38,328 bases of DNA from Dehalococcoidales bacterium (GTDB lineage: Bacteria; Chloroflexota; Dehalococcoidia; Dehalococcoidales; UBA2162), in the NCBI GenBank assembly GCA_030698765.1, contig JAUYMF010000172.1:1-38328 (forward strand), read 5' to 3'. The translations under genes were made by a program, and so were the position numbers. Position 1 is the first letter of the stretch; every line of letters begins with the position of its first letter. A model generated the notes under the pieces. That model did not search any database and was not told the origin of the DNA. It worked only from the letters and a program-made list of their open reading frames with translations. Positions 25,398-32,895 of this stretch are shown here, in pieces.

Positions 25398-26459
25398 CTA
25401 AGGTAAATGATAAATAGTATACGTAAGATTGTAGTTACTCCAGAATATGCTGGTATTCGTAAAAGTAATTGTGTACCGACCTGCAAACTCAGCCATAAAT
25501 GAAAAGTTTGCTTGCTTAACGGAGCCGAAATCCTTTATTACTTTACCATTCGGGTCCTTTATTACAGTCGAGATGGGCGGATTTACGTCCAGGATGATTT
25601 CTCCCTGAACCCATTCGTACTGTTTAAGCTCAATTGAAATTGAGTCTGTTGGATTCGTTTTGACCTGTCCGGCAGAAAGACTTCCAAAAATATTCTGTGG
25701 TTCGCCTTCAATAGTTGGCTCAAAAATGACGGTGACTGATTTGTCAGTATTCATCGTCACGGTCGTAGGATTAATGTCGGTATCAGCCCCTACCCAGGTC
25801 TTAGGATAATAAGGGAAATTAGGAGTAGCGTTAAGTACTATTTTCGTTCCCTCATCATGTAAACCGGCGACATCGGGAACACCGCCAGCCTCAATAGGTT
25901 CGCCTGCCAAACTTAGCCTATACTGTTTGACAAAACTAGCTATAACGGTTTTGTCGCTATCTATGAGGATATTCGCTTGGTTTGCAGTTCCAGTTATGCT
26001 GCCACCCCAACGGTCAAAGCGGTATCCAGCCGATGGTGTAGCTGTGACTTTAACTTGAGTTCCTGCTTCAAAGGTGCCTGTCTTTGGCTGAACTGTGCCA
26101 CCACCGGAAGGAACCGTTTCCACACTGAGGTTGAATGTTTTCTTTTCAAACTCAGCCACTATTTGTTTATCTGAATTCATTTTCATTGTCAGGGGATTAT
26201 CGTTTCCTGACGCTGCACCTGCCCACCCTTTGAACGTATAATACTTGCTAGGAGTTGCCACAAGGGTTACTGTACCTTTAAACGGGCCACCTGAAGGGCT
26301 GATAGTTCCACCGCCACTGGGAACTACTGAAGTGGATAATCGGTATTCTTTAGCATCACAGCCAGAGAAAAGTAGAACATAAGAAATTACCGATAATACA
26401 ACCAGTATAAGCGCTATCGGTCTATTCATAACTAATTTCCTGCTTGATAATCTAGCCAT
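25398..26459 (-). CDS. Lipoprotein with three InlB-type repeats
   Basis: A 353-aa exported protein. Residues 12-33 are a hydrophobic signal segment ending LLFSGC, with Cys34 as the predicted lipidation site. Three repeats of about 70 residues follow (about 40-108, 109-178, 179-247), each of the form Y/F-x-L-S ... GGT or GG-V ... ATP...Y-F-x-x-W-G ... D-K-x-V-x-A-x-F, the Listeria-Bacteroides/InlB B-repeat pattern found in bacterial surface proteins. The last 95 residues form a beta-rich domain ending in GRYTITFTNTS and YNLTYTIYHLP, reminiscent of a GOLD-like fold. Likely anchored outside the membrane and involved in binding or adhesion; the ligand is unknown. GAGGAG lies 8 nt before the ATG. 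The gene is accessory-island cargo and more AT-rich than the flanking housekeeping genes. Confidence 0.82.
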   Translation of the reverse strand: MARLSSRKLVMNRPIALILVVLSVISYVLLFSGCDAKEYRLSTSVVPSGGGTISPSGGPFKGTVTLVATPSKYYTFKGWAGAASGNDNPLTMKMNSDKQIVAEFEKKTFNLSVETVPSGGGTVQPKTGTFEAGTQVKVTATPSAGYRFDRWGGSITGTANQANILIDSDKTVIASFVKQYRLSLAGEPIEAGGVPDVAGLHDEGTKIVLNATPNFPYYPKTWVGADTDINPTTVTMNTDKSVTVIFEPTIEGEPQNIFGSLSAGQVKTNPTDSISIELKQYEWVQGEIILDVNPPISTVIKDPNGKVIKDFGSVKQANFSFMAEFAGRYTITFTNTSIFWSNYNLTYTIYHLP

Positions 26460-26500
26460 ATTCTATTCTCCTCTGCCATCTCAGTCAATCAATAAAGAGA

Positions 26501-26520
26501 AGAACCTAAACTTTGGTTCT
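26501..26520 (-). terminator. Weak hairpin between the small membrane and lipoprotein genes
   Basis: AGAACC pairs with GGTTCT across 8 nt and, read on the minus strand, is followed by TCTCTTTATT. It lies just after the stop of the 83-aa membrane-protein gene. The 6-bp stem is weak, so partial termination or a processing site at most. Confidence 0.3.
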
Positions 26521-26529
26521 GTTGCATTG

Positions 26530-26781
26530 TTATCTCTTCTTAAATATATGTTTCCGTAATCCCCACAGTAACCCGACTATTACAATAACCAAAACTACAG
26601 TGCCTGTTAAAGTGCTTAATAGGTAACTGTTCCATAACGCGTAAATTACGAAGCCAGCAAATATCAGCCATGCCCCTGGCTTAGCTTTAGCCTCTAGTCT
26701 GTCGGACAGAAGGAGCGAGCCGACTGCAGCCAATCCGGATGATATTACACCTATAAGACGTTCTATAGTCTGAAACTCCAT
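26530..26781 (-). CDS. Small membrane protein
   Basis: An 83-aa protein with three hydrophobic segments: about residues 9-26 (LIGVISSGLAAVGSLLL), 37-52 (AWLIFAGFVIYALWNS) and 55-74 (LLSTLTGTVVLVIVIVGLLWG), and a basic C-terminal end (RKHIFKKR), which predicts a cytoplasmic C-terminus. No family recognised and no motif beyond the membrane helices. GGGAGG lies 6 nt before the ATG, a strong site that supports expression. The lipoprotein gene follows after 70 bp on the same strand, so the two may be co-transcribed and the membrane protein might assist or accompany it. That link is inference. Confidence 0.65.
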   Translation of the reverse strand: MEFQTIERLIGVISSGLAAVGSLLLSDRLEAKAKPGAWLIFAGFVIYALWNSYLLSTLTGTVVLVIVIVGLLWGLRKHIFKKR

Positions 26782-26966
26782 GTCGTGCCTCCCACATACA
26801 GAAATTGCAGAACACTTAGGTTCGAAGTGACCTTATTTGAATAATATTACAGCGATACGTCAAAAATCAATATAGTCAATCAATTCAGAATAGTCATTGA
26901 TTAATTACCAAAAGCTAACATGTAATGCTGCAAATCTGGAATCAACCCCTTCTTCTCAAATACCAG

Positions 26967-26983
26967 TTCGGAATGCTTCCAAT
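26967..26983. repeat. 17-bp direct repeat, left copy
   Basis: TTCGGAATGCTTCCAAT recurs exactly at 27769-27785 and the likeness continues for about 13 more bases (9 of 13 identical). The two copies bracket hicBA and the MITE-like element, 802 bp apart in the same orientation. Confidence 0.6.
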
Positions 26984-27008
26984 CCGCCCTACCAAATATC
27001 GGAATTAG

Positions 27009-27242
27009 TTATGACCTGCTCTCGATAAAGCTCTTTAGAAGCTCTTTTTCATGAGGTTTTGGAACTTGTATTCCTTCTTTTTTCGCTGTCTCTAGCCACA
27101 GGGATATAGCCACTTTAGCTTCCTTTAACGCCTCTTCTTCAGTTTCACCAAAAGCCGAGCACCCCGGTAACTCGGGAACTATGGCAATAAACCCCTTGTC
27201 TTCTTCACTGTAGAATATCTCAATCGCATATTTACCAGGCAT
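27009..27242 (-). CDS. hicB: HicB antitoxin
   Basis: A 77-aa HicB-type protein with the partially degraded RNase H-like fold: YAIEIFYSEEDKGFIAIVPELPGCSAFGET (about residues 5-34) and EEALKEAKVAISLWLETAKKEG (about 36-57). It blocks the HicA RNase encoded just upstream. There is no room for a C-terminal DNA-binding HTH or ribbon-helix-helix domain, so autoregulation, if any, must work differently from long HicB proteins. The start lies 3 bp after the hicA stop. Toxin-first order is normal for this family. The pair is island cargo. Confidence 0.92.
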   Translation of the reverse strand: MPGKYAIEIFYSEEDKGFIAIVPELPGCSAFGETEEEALKEAKVAISLWLETAKKEGIQVPKPHEKELLKSFIESRS

Positions 27243-27245
27243 TTC

Positions 27246-27497
27246 CTAATCCTCCGCAAGGTTGTATTTCTCGATTATCTTAATAAATTGTCGGACTTGA
27301 TATGGTTTTACCATACCTTTAACGTTTTGAAAATTCAGGATTTCTCTGGTTCCTTGTCTAACAAATATCCTATGGCTACCCTGTCCACCCTTGTATATGA
27401 AACCGAAATCAACGGCGTCTTTACATATTTCCTCGAATCTGGTGTTGGCGGGAGCCCGCTTGAGTTTTTCGTATATCTCTCGTTTTGTCATCTCCAC
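27246..27497 (-). CDS. hicA: HicA mRNA interferase toxin
   Basis: An 83-aa HicA protein with a dsRBD-like fold; cleaves mRNA independently of codons. The catalytic His is His42 in GGQGSHRIF, followed by the REILNFQNVKGMVKPYQVRQFIK segment. It is a little longer than typical HicA (about 60-80 aa). The frame opens with GTG at 27497, but ATG at 27491 is equally possible. Neither has a spaced Shine-Dalgarno (GGAG abuts the ATG), and a TATAAT box lies at 27508-27503, so the message may be leaderless. The antitoxin gene follows after 3 bp. Confidence 0.92.
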   Translation of the reverse strand: MEMTKREIYEKLKRAPANTRFEEICKDAVDFGFIYKGGQGSHRIFVRQGTREILNFQNVKGMVKPYQVRQFIKIIEKYNLAED

Positions 27498-27502
27498 ATA
27501 TA

Positions 27503-27508
27503 ATTATA
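27503..27508 (-). promoter_or_regulatory. -10 box directly before hicA
   Basis: Perfect TATAAT on the minus strand, 5 nt upstream of the GTG and 11 nt upstream of the ATG of hicA. No convincing -35 is present at 16-18 bp (CTCATT or GCTCAT). Confidence 0.45.
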
Positions 27509-27599
27509 ACACAGAGAGTAATCACAATGAGCGGTCAGTTTTGAGAGACGAATTCGGCTCACAAAGGTCAAAACTAACCTAAAAGTTGCTCCGAAAATA

Positions 27600-27711
27600 C
27601 CATTCCGGCGAAACCTGTCCCGTACCTGATACGGGAACCGGAATCCAGTCATCTCACTCAACTGGATTCCGTGTCAAGCCTGTCCTGGCGACAGGCCAGG
27701 GCACGGAATGG
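27600..27711. mobile_element. MITE-like 112-bp element
   Basis: Terminal 8-bp inverted repeats CCATTCCG (27600-27607) and CGGAATGG (27704-27711) enclose three further hairpins: CCCGTA with TACGGG, an 11-bp stem (27639-27649 with 27661-27671) and GCCTGTC with GACAGGC. No coding capacity and no clear target-site duplication. The layout is typical of miniature non-autonomous elements or palindromic intergenic repeats. Confidence 0.55.
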
Positions 27712-27768
27712 TTCACTTGGTCGGCGGTATTTTCATTCTTCGTGGTGTCTTTGATAAAACATGTGTGC

Positions 27769-27785
27769 TTCGGAATGCTTCCAAT
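27769..27785. repeat. 17-bp direct repeat, right copy
   Basis: Exact copy of 26967-26983 (TTCGGAATGCTTCCAAT), followed by similar sequence to about 27798. It lies between the MITE-like element and repeat copy 2. Confidence 0.6.
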
Positions 27786-27827
27786 GCGGGCTACTAAAGA
27801 AACGGAAAATCCCCTGTCAGGGCGTTT

Positions 27828-27901
27828 AAGAGGGACGAAGTCCCTCTTTCTTAAAACTCCCCCTTCCCCGGAGGGGAAGGGGGATACAGGGGGATGGGGT
27901 T
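27828..27901 (-). repeat. Two-hairpin dispersed repeat, copy 2 (inverted)
   Basis: Read on the minus strand it has the same order as copy 1: AACCCCATCCCCCTGTATCC, an 11-bp stem (27883-27873 with 27869-27859, loop TCC), an A/G-rich linker, then a 9-bp stem (27848-27840 with 27836-27828). The stems differ in sequence from copy 1 but stay perfectly paired. The rest of 27902-27999 shows nothing recognisable. Confidence 0.75.
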
Positions 27902-27999
27902 CATGAAATCAGCTAAAATCATACTTGGAAATGGGGCATGAATAGCGAATCGGACATTATAAACTTCAATGTTGTCCGCTGGCGCTTTACAGCGGTGAG

Positions 28000-28761
28000 C
28001 TAATAGGCGTATAACCGGCCGTAAGGTCTGAGCCAGCGCGGGTAGAGCTTGATGAAATCATGGTTCAATATTTCAGCCGCGTCGCCGCCGAAATAACCGG
28101 CAAACTCGCCGACGTACTTACTAAGAAGCTGGTAATCATTCTCCTCCACTTCCCCTATCCCCACCTCTTTGCCAAGCTGGTAGTCCTCAACACTTCCCCG
28201 TAGGTAGATAGTCCCGCCATGCATTCCGGTGCCGATGAATTCAGCCTGGTGTTTTTGTCCCGAGGCCAGAGTCAGCCCCAGCAGAACCAGGATGCCTCCG
28301 GCCATGTACTCGCCGAGGAAGTCCTGGGCTGTGCCACCTACCACCAGTACCGGTTTCTGGTCCTGGTACTCCTTCATGTGGATACCCGCGCGGTAGCCGA
28401 TATCATCACGGACGAATATCCTGCCGCCCCGTGCCGAGAGTCCGGCGACATCTCCGGCGTGACCGTGGACAATTATCTCCCCGCTGTTCATGGTATTACC
28501 GCAGCCGTCCTGGGCGTTGCCGTGGACGGTGATCCGGGGACCATCCATGAAGGCTCCCAGGTCATTGCCGGGAGTACCGTAAATATCAATCTCCACCGCT
28601 TTTTTGAGGTTGGTGCCGATGTATCTCTGTCCGTGGACGTTGCGCAGCTCAAACTTCCGCTGACCCTTGCCTACCTCGTCTCTGAGCATGGCATTAAGCT
28701 CCCGGTAGTAGATGCCGGCGGCATCAATACTAACTACGGTGTCTTCTTTAACCACTTTCAT
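28000..28761 (-). CDS. Glutamate synthase GXGXG-domain subunit
   Basis: A 253-aa protein corresponding to the C-terminal right-handed beta-helix of large-subunit glutamate synthase. The Gly-rich coils are clear: GTPGNDLGAFMDGPRITVHGNAQDGCGNTMNSG, HGHAGDVAGLSARGG, GTAQDFLGEYMAGG and GTGMHGGTIYLRG (about residues 80-205). In fused GltB this domain is structural and helps position the active sites. Here it is separate, as in archaeal-type enzymes. The start lies 2 bp after the stop of the FMN subunit gene, whose last codons carry its GGAG, so the two are translationally coupled. Last gene of the five-gene operon. Confidence 0.92.
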   Translation of the reverse strand: MKVVKEDTVVSIDAAGIYYRELNAMLRDEVGKGQRKFELRNVHGQRYIGTNLKKAVEIDIYGTPGNDLGAFMDGPRITVHGNAQDGCGNTMNSGEIIVHGHAGDVAGLSARGGRIFVRDDIGYRAGIHMKEYQDQKPVLVVGGTAQDFLGEYMAGGILVLLGLTLASGQKHQAEFIGTGMHGGTIYLRGSVEDYQLGKEVGIGEVEENDYQLLSKYVGEFAGYFGGDAAEILNHDFIKLYPRWLRPYGRLYAY

Positions 28762-28763
28762 CT

Positions 28764-30269
28764 TCAGTCTCCGGCCATCCTGACGCCCAGTATTTCCAGT
28801 TCTTTTTCGTTAAGACCGATGCCCCTGAGGTGCAGGCGGTTGCCGCGCAGGCTCTCCAGGGCGTTAACCCCCAGCCCCCCCAGAATGTCCTTGAGTTCAA
28901 TGCTCCAGCCACGGAGCAGGTTGACCAGACGGCGGGCGCCAATCTCCGGGTTGATTCTCTTGGTCAGGCGGAGGTCGGTGGTGCAGATGCCCCAGGTACA
29001 CTTGCCGGTATGACACTGCTGGCAAACGTGGCAACCCAGAGCGATGAGCGCCGCCGTGCCGATGTATACGGCATCAGCCCCCAGGGCAATGGCTTTGGCG
29101 AGGTCTCCGCTGTTCCTGATTCCGCCGGAGATGACCAGCGATGCCCGGTTGCGGATGCCCTCCTGCCGCAGGCGGCTGTCTACGGAAGCCAGCGCCAGCT
29201 CGATAGGGATGCCGACGTTATCACGGATAATCTTGGGAGCGGCGCCGGTGGCCCCGCGCAGCCCATCCAGGACGATGATATCGGCTCCTGCCCTGACCAT
29301 GCCGCTGGCGATTGCCGCCGAGTTGTGCACCGCGGCAATCTTGACCGATATCGGCTTGCTGTAGTTGGTGGCCTCTTTAAGGGCGTAGATAAGCTGGGAA
29401 AGGTCTTCGATCGAGTAAATATCGTGCTGCGGCGCCGGAGAAAGAGCGTCCGTTCCCATGGGAATCATGCGTGTCAGCGATACCTCGCTGCTTACCTTTT
29501 CACCGGGTAAGTGCCCGCCGATGCCGGGCTTGGCTCCCTGTCCGATTTTAATCTCGACGACCCGGCCGGCATCCAGGTACTCGGCGTGAACGCCGAAGCG
29601 CCCGGAAGCTACCTGGACAATGGTATTATTGCCGTATTTGTAGAGGGTGCGGTGCAGTCCTCCCTCACCAGTGTTCCAGAGAGTACCCGCTTCCGTGGCG
29701 GCCCTGGCCAGGGACTCGTGGACATTGATGCTCACCGCGCCGTAGGACATGGCGGCGAACATCACCGGGATTTCCAGTTTCACCTGCGGGGCCAGTTCCG
29801 TCTTCAGGCCGAGCGTGTCAAGGTCGATTTCCACACGGTCGGGCTTCCGTCCCAGGTAAGTTCTCAGCTCCATCGGCTCACGCAACGGGTCGATGGAGGG
29901 GTTGGTCACCTGGCTGGCGTTGAGCACCAGGTGGTCCCAGTAGATGCGCTGTCCCTTGTCATTACCCATGCCGGTAAGCAGGACGCCACCGGTCTCCGCC
30001 TGTTTGAAGATATCCTCGATAATTTCCGGGCGCCAGTTATAGTTGTCACGGTAGTCCAGCGGGTTGCGGCTGATGGTCAGTGCCTGTGTCGGGCAGAACG
30101 TGACACAGCGATGGCAGCCCTTGCAGTTTTCCTCGCGACTTCTTAATACATCATCATCTTCATCATAGTAGTGAGTATCGAAGGAGCACTGGTTGACGCA
30201 TACCTGGCACTGAATGCAGCGCTCAGGGTCTCGCTTTACAACGAATTTGGTTGGTAGATATGTCTTCAT
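28764..30269 (-). CDS. gltB: Glutamate synthase central subunit: ferredoxin + FMN domain
   Basis: Makes glutamate from 2-oxoglutarate and ammonia passed from the glutaminase subunit. Residues 18-28 (CIQCQVCVNQC) and 49-59 (CKGCHRCVTFC) bind two 4Fe-4S clusters. The rest is the FMN-binding barrel, with MSYGAVSINVHESLARAA, GQGAKPGIGGHLPGEKV, SVKIAAVHN and ADIIVLDGLRGATGAAP; the Cys-rich GCHVCQQCHTGKCTWG supplies the 3Fe-4S-type site. The open frame extends to 30359, but I start at the ATG at 30269 with GGGAG 8 nt upstream; this removes 30 unlikely residues and an overlap with the glutaminase gene. The length of 501 aa fits the archaeal-type enzyme, which carries its own ferredoxin domain. Confidence 0.94.
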   Translation of the reverse strand: MKTYLPTKFVVKRDPERCIQCQVCVNQCSFDTHYYDEDDDVLRSREENCKGCHRCVTFCPTQALTISRNPLDYRDNYNWRPEIIEDIFKQAETGGVLLTGMGNDKGQRIYWDHLVLNASQVTNPSIDPLREPMELRTYLGRKPDRVEIDLDTLGLKTELAPQVKLEIPVMFAAMSYGAVSINVHESLARAATEAGTLWNTGEGGLHRTLYKYGNNTIVQVASGRFGVHAEYLDAGRVVEIKIGQGAKPGIGGHLPGEKVSSEVSLTRMIPMGTDALSPAPQHDIYSIEDLSQLIYALKEATNYSKPISVKIAAVHNSAAIASGMVRAGADIIVLDGLRGATGAAPKIIRDNVGIPIELALASVDSRLRQEGIRNRASLVISGGIRNSGDLAKAIALGADAVYIGTAALIALGCHVCQQCHTGKCTWGICTTDLRLTKRINPEIGARRLVNLLRGWSIELKDILGGLGVNALESLRGNRLHLRGIGLNEKELEILGVRMAGD

Positions 30270-30318
30270 GGTTCTTTCTCCCGCGAATGGACTGGGGCTT
30301 TCCTTTAGCAGCGGGTAT

Positions 30319-31476
30319 CTATGATACTGTTTCCTCTGCGGTCCTTCTTCTGGAGGCAACCGGTACCGGGACTTTTTCCCGTTCCTTCAGTCGGCTGATG
30401 ACCGGCTCACCGCCTTTGGGTATCCACGCCTTCTCCAGGTCGGGGCATATCAGGCGGATGGCGGACTCCTCCGATGACAGGTAGCGCATATCGCCCTTTT
30501 CGCCGACGATGAGTGGCCGCAGGCGGATGCGGTCGGTTAGCCCTATCATCTCGCCATCATGGGCAATAATGATGGTGAACGGCCCGTTCAAGAGTAAGCT
30601 GGCGTACACCTGGCGCAGCGCCCGGAGCAGGTCTTGCTCTACTGCCGGCCGCCGCTCGATATCCTCCCACAGGGGTGGCGCCAGCACTTTGGCGGCTATT
30701 TCCACGGGCAGGTTATGCTTGCGTATCAATAAATCAACGGCATAAGCTACCACCTCGGTGTCGGTCTGCATGGTGCAGTGGTAGCCGAACTGTTCCAAAT
30801 ACCGCTTGTTAATCCCGTAAGAAGAAATCTCACCATTATGCACCACCGTCCAGTCCAGAATACAGAACGGGTGGGCTCCCCCCCACCAGCCCGGGGTATT
30901 GGTCGGGAATCGTCCGTGGGTTGTCCAGAGGTAACCCTCATATTGCTCCAGGCAGAAGAAGTCGGCGATCTCCTCGGGGTAGCCCACGCCCTTGAAAACA
31001 CCCATATCCTTGCCGCTGGAGAAGACAAAGCTATCATTCAGCCTGGTGTTGATGGTCATTACCCTGCCCATCACGTAATCATCGTCGGACTGCCCCTCAG
31101 GCTTATCCCCGTTCACGTTGAGAAAGTAGCGCCAGACCAGCGGCGGGTTGTGAATCGCCGGTGTCGGCCGGGTGGGTATCTCCTCCTGGTGAACAATGTC
31201 GAAATTCCTTTCCAGGCATAGCTCGGTCTCCTCTTTGCCCTGGGGACTGAGGAACATAATATGGAGTGCGTAAAGGTCAGCATATTCGGGGTATATTCCA
31301 TAGACCGCAAAACCCCCGCCCAGCCCGTTACCGCGGTCATGCATGTTGGCGATGGCGCGGATGACGCCCTCACCGGAGAACCTCCGTCCCGATGTGTCCA
31401 TGGCGCCGAATATGGAGCAGGCGTCAATTACCTTGTCGTCGTTATTGGGATTGTTAACCTGTCTTAAGTCCTTCAT
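30319..31476 (-). CDS. Glutamate synthase glutaminase subunit (class II amidotransferase)
   Basis: A 385-aa class II (Ntn-type) glutamine amidotransferase domain that hydrolyses glutamine and delivers ammonia to the FMN subunit. The presumed nucleophile is Cys20 in DACSIFGAM, so the first 19 residues would have to be removed, as with the propeptide of fused GltB. Glutamine-binding motifs are present: THGRFPTNTPGWWGGAHPF (about residues 190-208), VVHNGEISSYG (about 213-223), MQTDTEVVAY and YLSSEESAIR near the C-terminus. The catalytic Cys is preceded by Ala rather than the more usual Gly context. The preceding oxidoreductase gene ends 21 bp upstream and the FMN subunit starts 49 bp downstream. 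Confidence 0.92.
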   Translation of the reverse strand: MKDLRQVNNPNNDDKVIDACSIFGAMDTSGRRFSGEGVIRAIANMHDRGNGLGGGFAVYGIYPEYADLYALHIMFLSPQGKEETELCLERNFDIVHQEEIPTRPTPAIHNPPLVWRYFLNVNGDKPEGQSDDDYVMGRVMTINTRLNDSFVFSSGKDMGVFKGVGYPEEIADFFCLEQYEGYLWTTHGRFPTNTPGWWGGAHPFCILDWTVVHNGEISSYGINKRYLEQFGYHCTMQTDTEVVAYAVDLLIRKHNLPVEIAAKVLAPPLWEDIERRPAVEQDLLRALRQVYASLLLNGPFTIIIAHDGEMIGLTDRIRLRPLIVGEKGDMRYLSSEESAIRLICPDLEKAWIPKGGEPVISRLKEREKVPVPVASRRRTAEETVS

Positions 31477-31497
31477 GGCTTTCTCCTTGGGAAAGAG

Positions 31498-32850
31498 TTA
31501 TTCCCCGACCAGAGCCTCTTCCGGCTCTTCGGCGGGAGTTCCCGGAGCGGATGTTTCTGAGGAAGGCAGAGACAGCTGTGGCTTCCAGAGTTCTTCAGGG
31601 AGGGAAACCAGGCCGAAATCGGCAGCGACGAGTTCCTGCTTAAAAGCCTCCACGTTTATCCGGTCCTTCATCAGGCGGTAGACGATGCCTGACTTTTCAA
31701 TATCACTGCTGTAGACCATGCCGGTAATAAGTCCGTCTTTTAGTATCACCTTCTTGTAAGTATGGGCGGTTTTGCTGCTGATTACCTCGTAGCTGTCGTC
31801 AGTCGGGGCGACCATGCCTGCCGAGTGGATGTTTACCCCGAAATATTTCATTGAATTCATCGCCGTGCCACCCCGGTATTCGGTAGGAACCCCGGCCATG
31901 TTGAAACCGGCGATTCTTCCCCCAAGGTAGGCGTTGGGCCAGACGGGACTCAGACGGTTCTCCCCGTGAACAAAATCATAACCCTCGGCGACATCGCCGC
32001 AGGCGTAGACATCGGGGTTGGATGTGGTCATCCGGCGGTCAATGATTATACCCCGGTTTGTTTTGATTCCGGTATCGGAGACAAGCTCGGTTCGCGGCCG
32101 GACGCCGATGGCGACAATCACCATCTCGCAGGCCAGGGGCCGGCTATTGTCCAGTGTGACGCCGGTAACCTCGCCGGGTACGTAGCTGGTTATGCGGCTG
32201 ACGGTGTGCCCGGTGATAATCTCAACCCTCGCCTTCCTCAGAGCGTCTTCCTCCAGGGACGAGGCTTCTTCATCGAGGATGGCATTGAGCACCCGGTCCT
32301 TCATCTCGATAATGGTGACTTCAACTCCCCTCTTTAGCAGCGCCTCGGTGGCGCTGATGCCGATGAGACCGCCGCCGATGACCACGGCCCTGATTTCTCT
32401 TTTCGGGTGCTGCCGCAAGAAATGGTCAACAGCTCTGGCGTCATCAAGCGTGGTAAAGGTGAATATTCCCTTCAATCCCAGCCCTTCCATGGGGGGAACG
32501 ATAGGCAGACCGCCGGTTGCCAGCAGCAATTTCTCCCAGGTTATGAGGCGTCCGTCATCGAGCTCAATGCTGTGTTCCTCAGGTTTAACCCCGACTACCT
32601 TCTGACCGAGTATGGTCTGGATATGATTATTGTCGTAGAAACCGGGCGGCCGGAAGAGTATCCTCTCCAGGGGGCGTCCGTCGGCGAGGTGCTCCGAAAT
32701 CAATGGGCGCGAGTAGGCCGGGTAGGGTTCATCGGAGACTATGGTTATCGTCCCGGCTTTATCTACTTCACGGATGGCTTCCGCGGCGCCGATGCCTCCC
32801 GCGGAGTTGCCGATAATCAGGTATTTTATCGTTTCATTCTTCTTGGTCAT
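31498..32850 (-). CDS. FAD/NAD(P)-dependent oxidoreductase
   Basis: A 450-aa pyridine nucleotide-disulfide-reductase-family flavoprotein. FAD Rossmann motif IIGNSAGGIGAAEAI (about residues 12-26), NAD(P) Rossmann motif VVIGGGLIGISATEALL (about 155-171) and the second FAD motif DVYACGDVAEG (about 282-292). No CxxC redox pair is visible, so it is not a thioredoxin-type reductase; it resembles NADH oxidase/ferredoxin-NAD(P) reductase-like members. The Pro/Glu-rich C-terminus is low-complexity. A GTG opens the frame at 32859, but ATG at 32850 has AGGTG 6 nt before it. In this operon it probably feeds electrons from NAD(P)H to the glutamate synthase, taking the place of GltD; that role is inferred from position. 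Confidence 0.85.
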   Translation of the reverse strand: MTKKNETIKYLIIGNSAGGIGAAEAIREVDKAGTITIVSDEPYPAYSRPLISEHLADGRPLERILFRPPGFYDNNHIQTILGQKVVGVKPEEHSIELDDGRLITWEKLLLATGGLPIVPPMEGLGLKGIFTFTTLDDARAVDHFLRQHPKREIRAVVIGGGLIGISATEALLKRGVEVTIIEMKDRVLNAILDEEASSLEEDALRKARVEIITGHTVSRITSYVPGEVTGVTLDNSRPLACEMVIVAIGVRPRTELVSDTGIKTNRGIIIDRRMTTSNPDVYACGDVAEGYDFVHGENRLSPVWPNAYLGGRIAGFNMAGVPTEYRGGTAMNSMKYFGVNIHSAGMVAPTDDSYEVISSKTAHTYKKVILKDGLITGMVYSSDIEKSGIVYRLMKDRINVEAFKQELVAADFGLVSLPEELWKPQLSLPSSETSAPGTPAEEPEEALVGE

Positions 32851-32895
32851 TTTCGTCACCTATACTGTTTACAGGTTGCCGCTGGATAAGTGCTT

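Noticed and set aside
25059-27901. CRISPR array
   Set aside because: Repeats are few, inverted and hairpin-forming, with no regular spacers or cas genes.
28219-30146. Plus-strand open frames opposite the glutamate synthase genes
   Set aside because: Shadow frames of conserved iron-sulfur/FMN and GXGXG proteins; the Cys motifs are on the minus strand.
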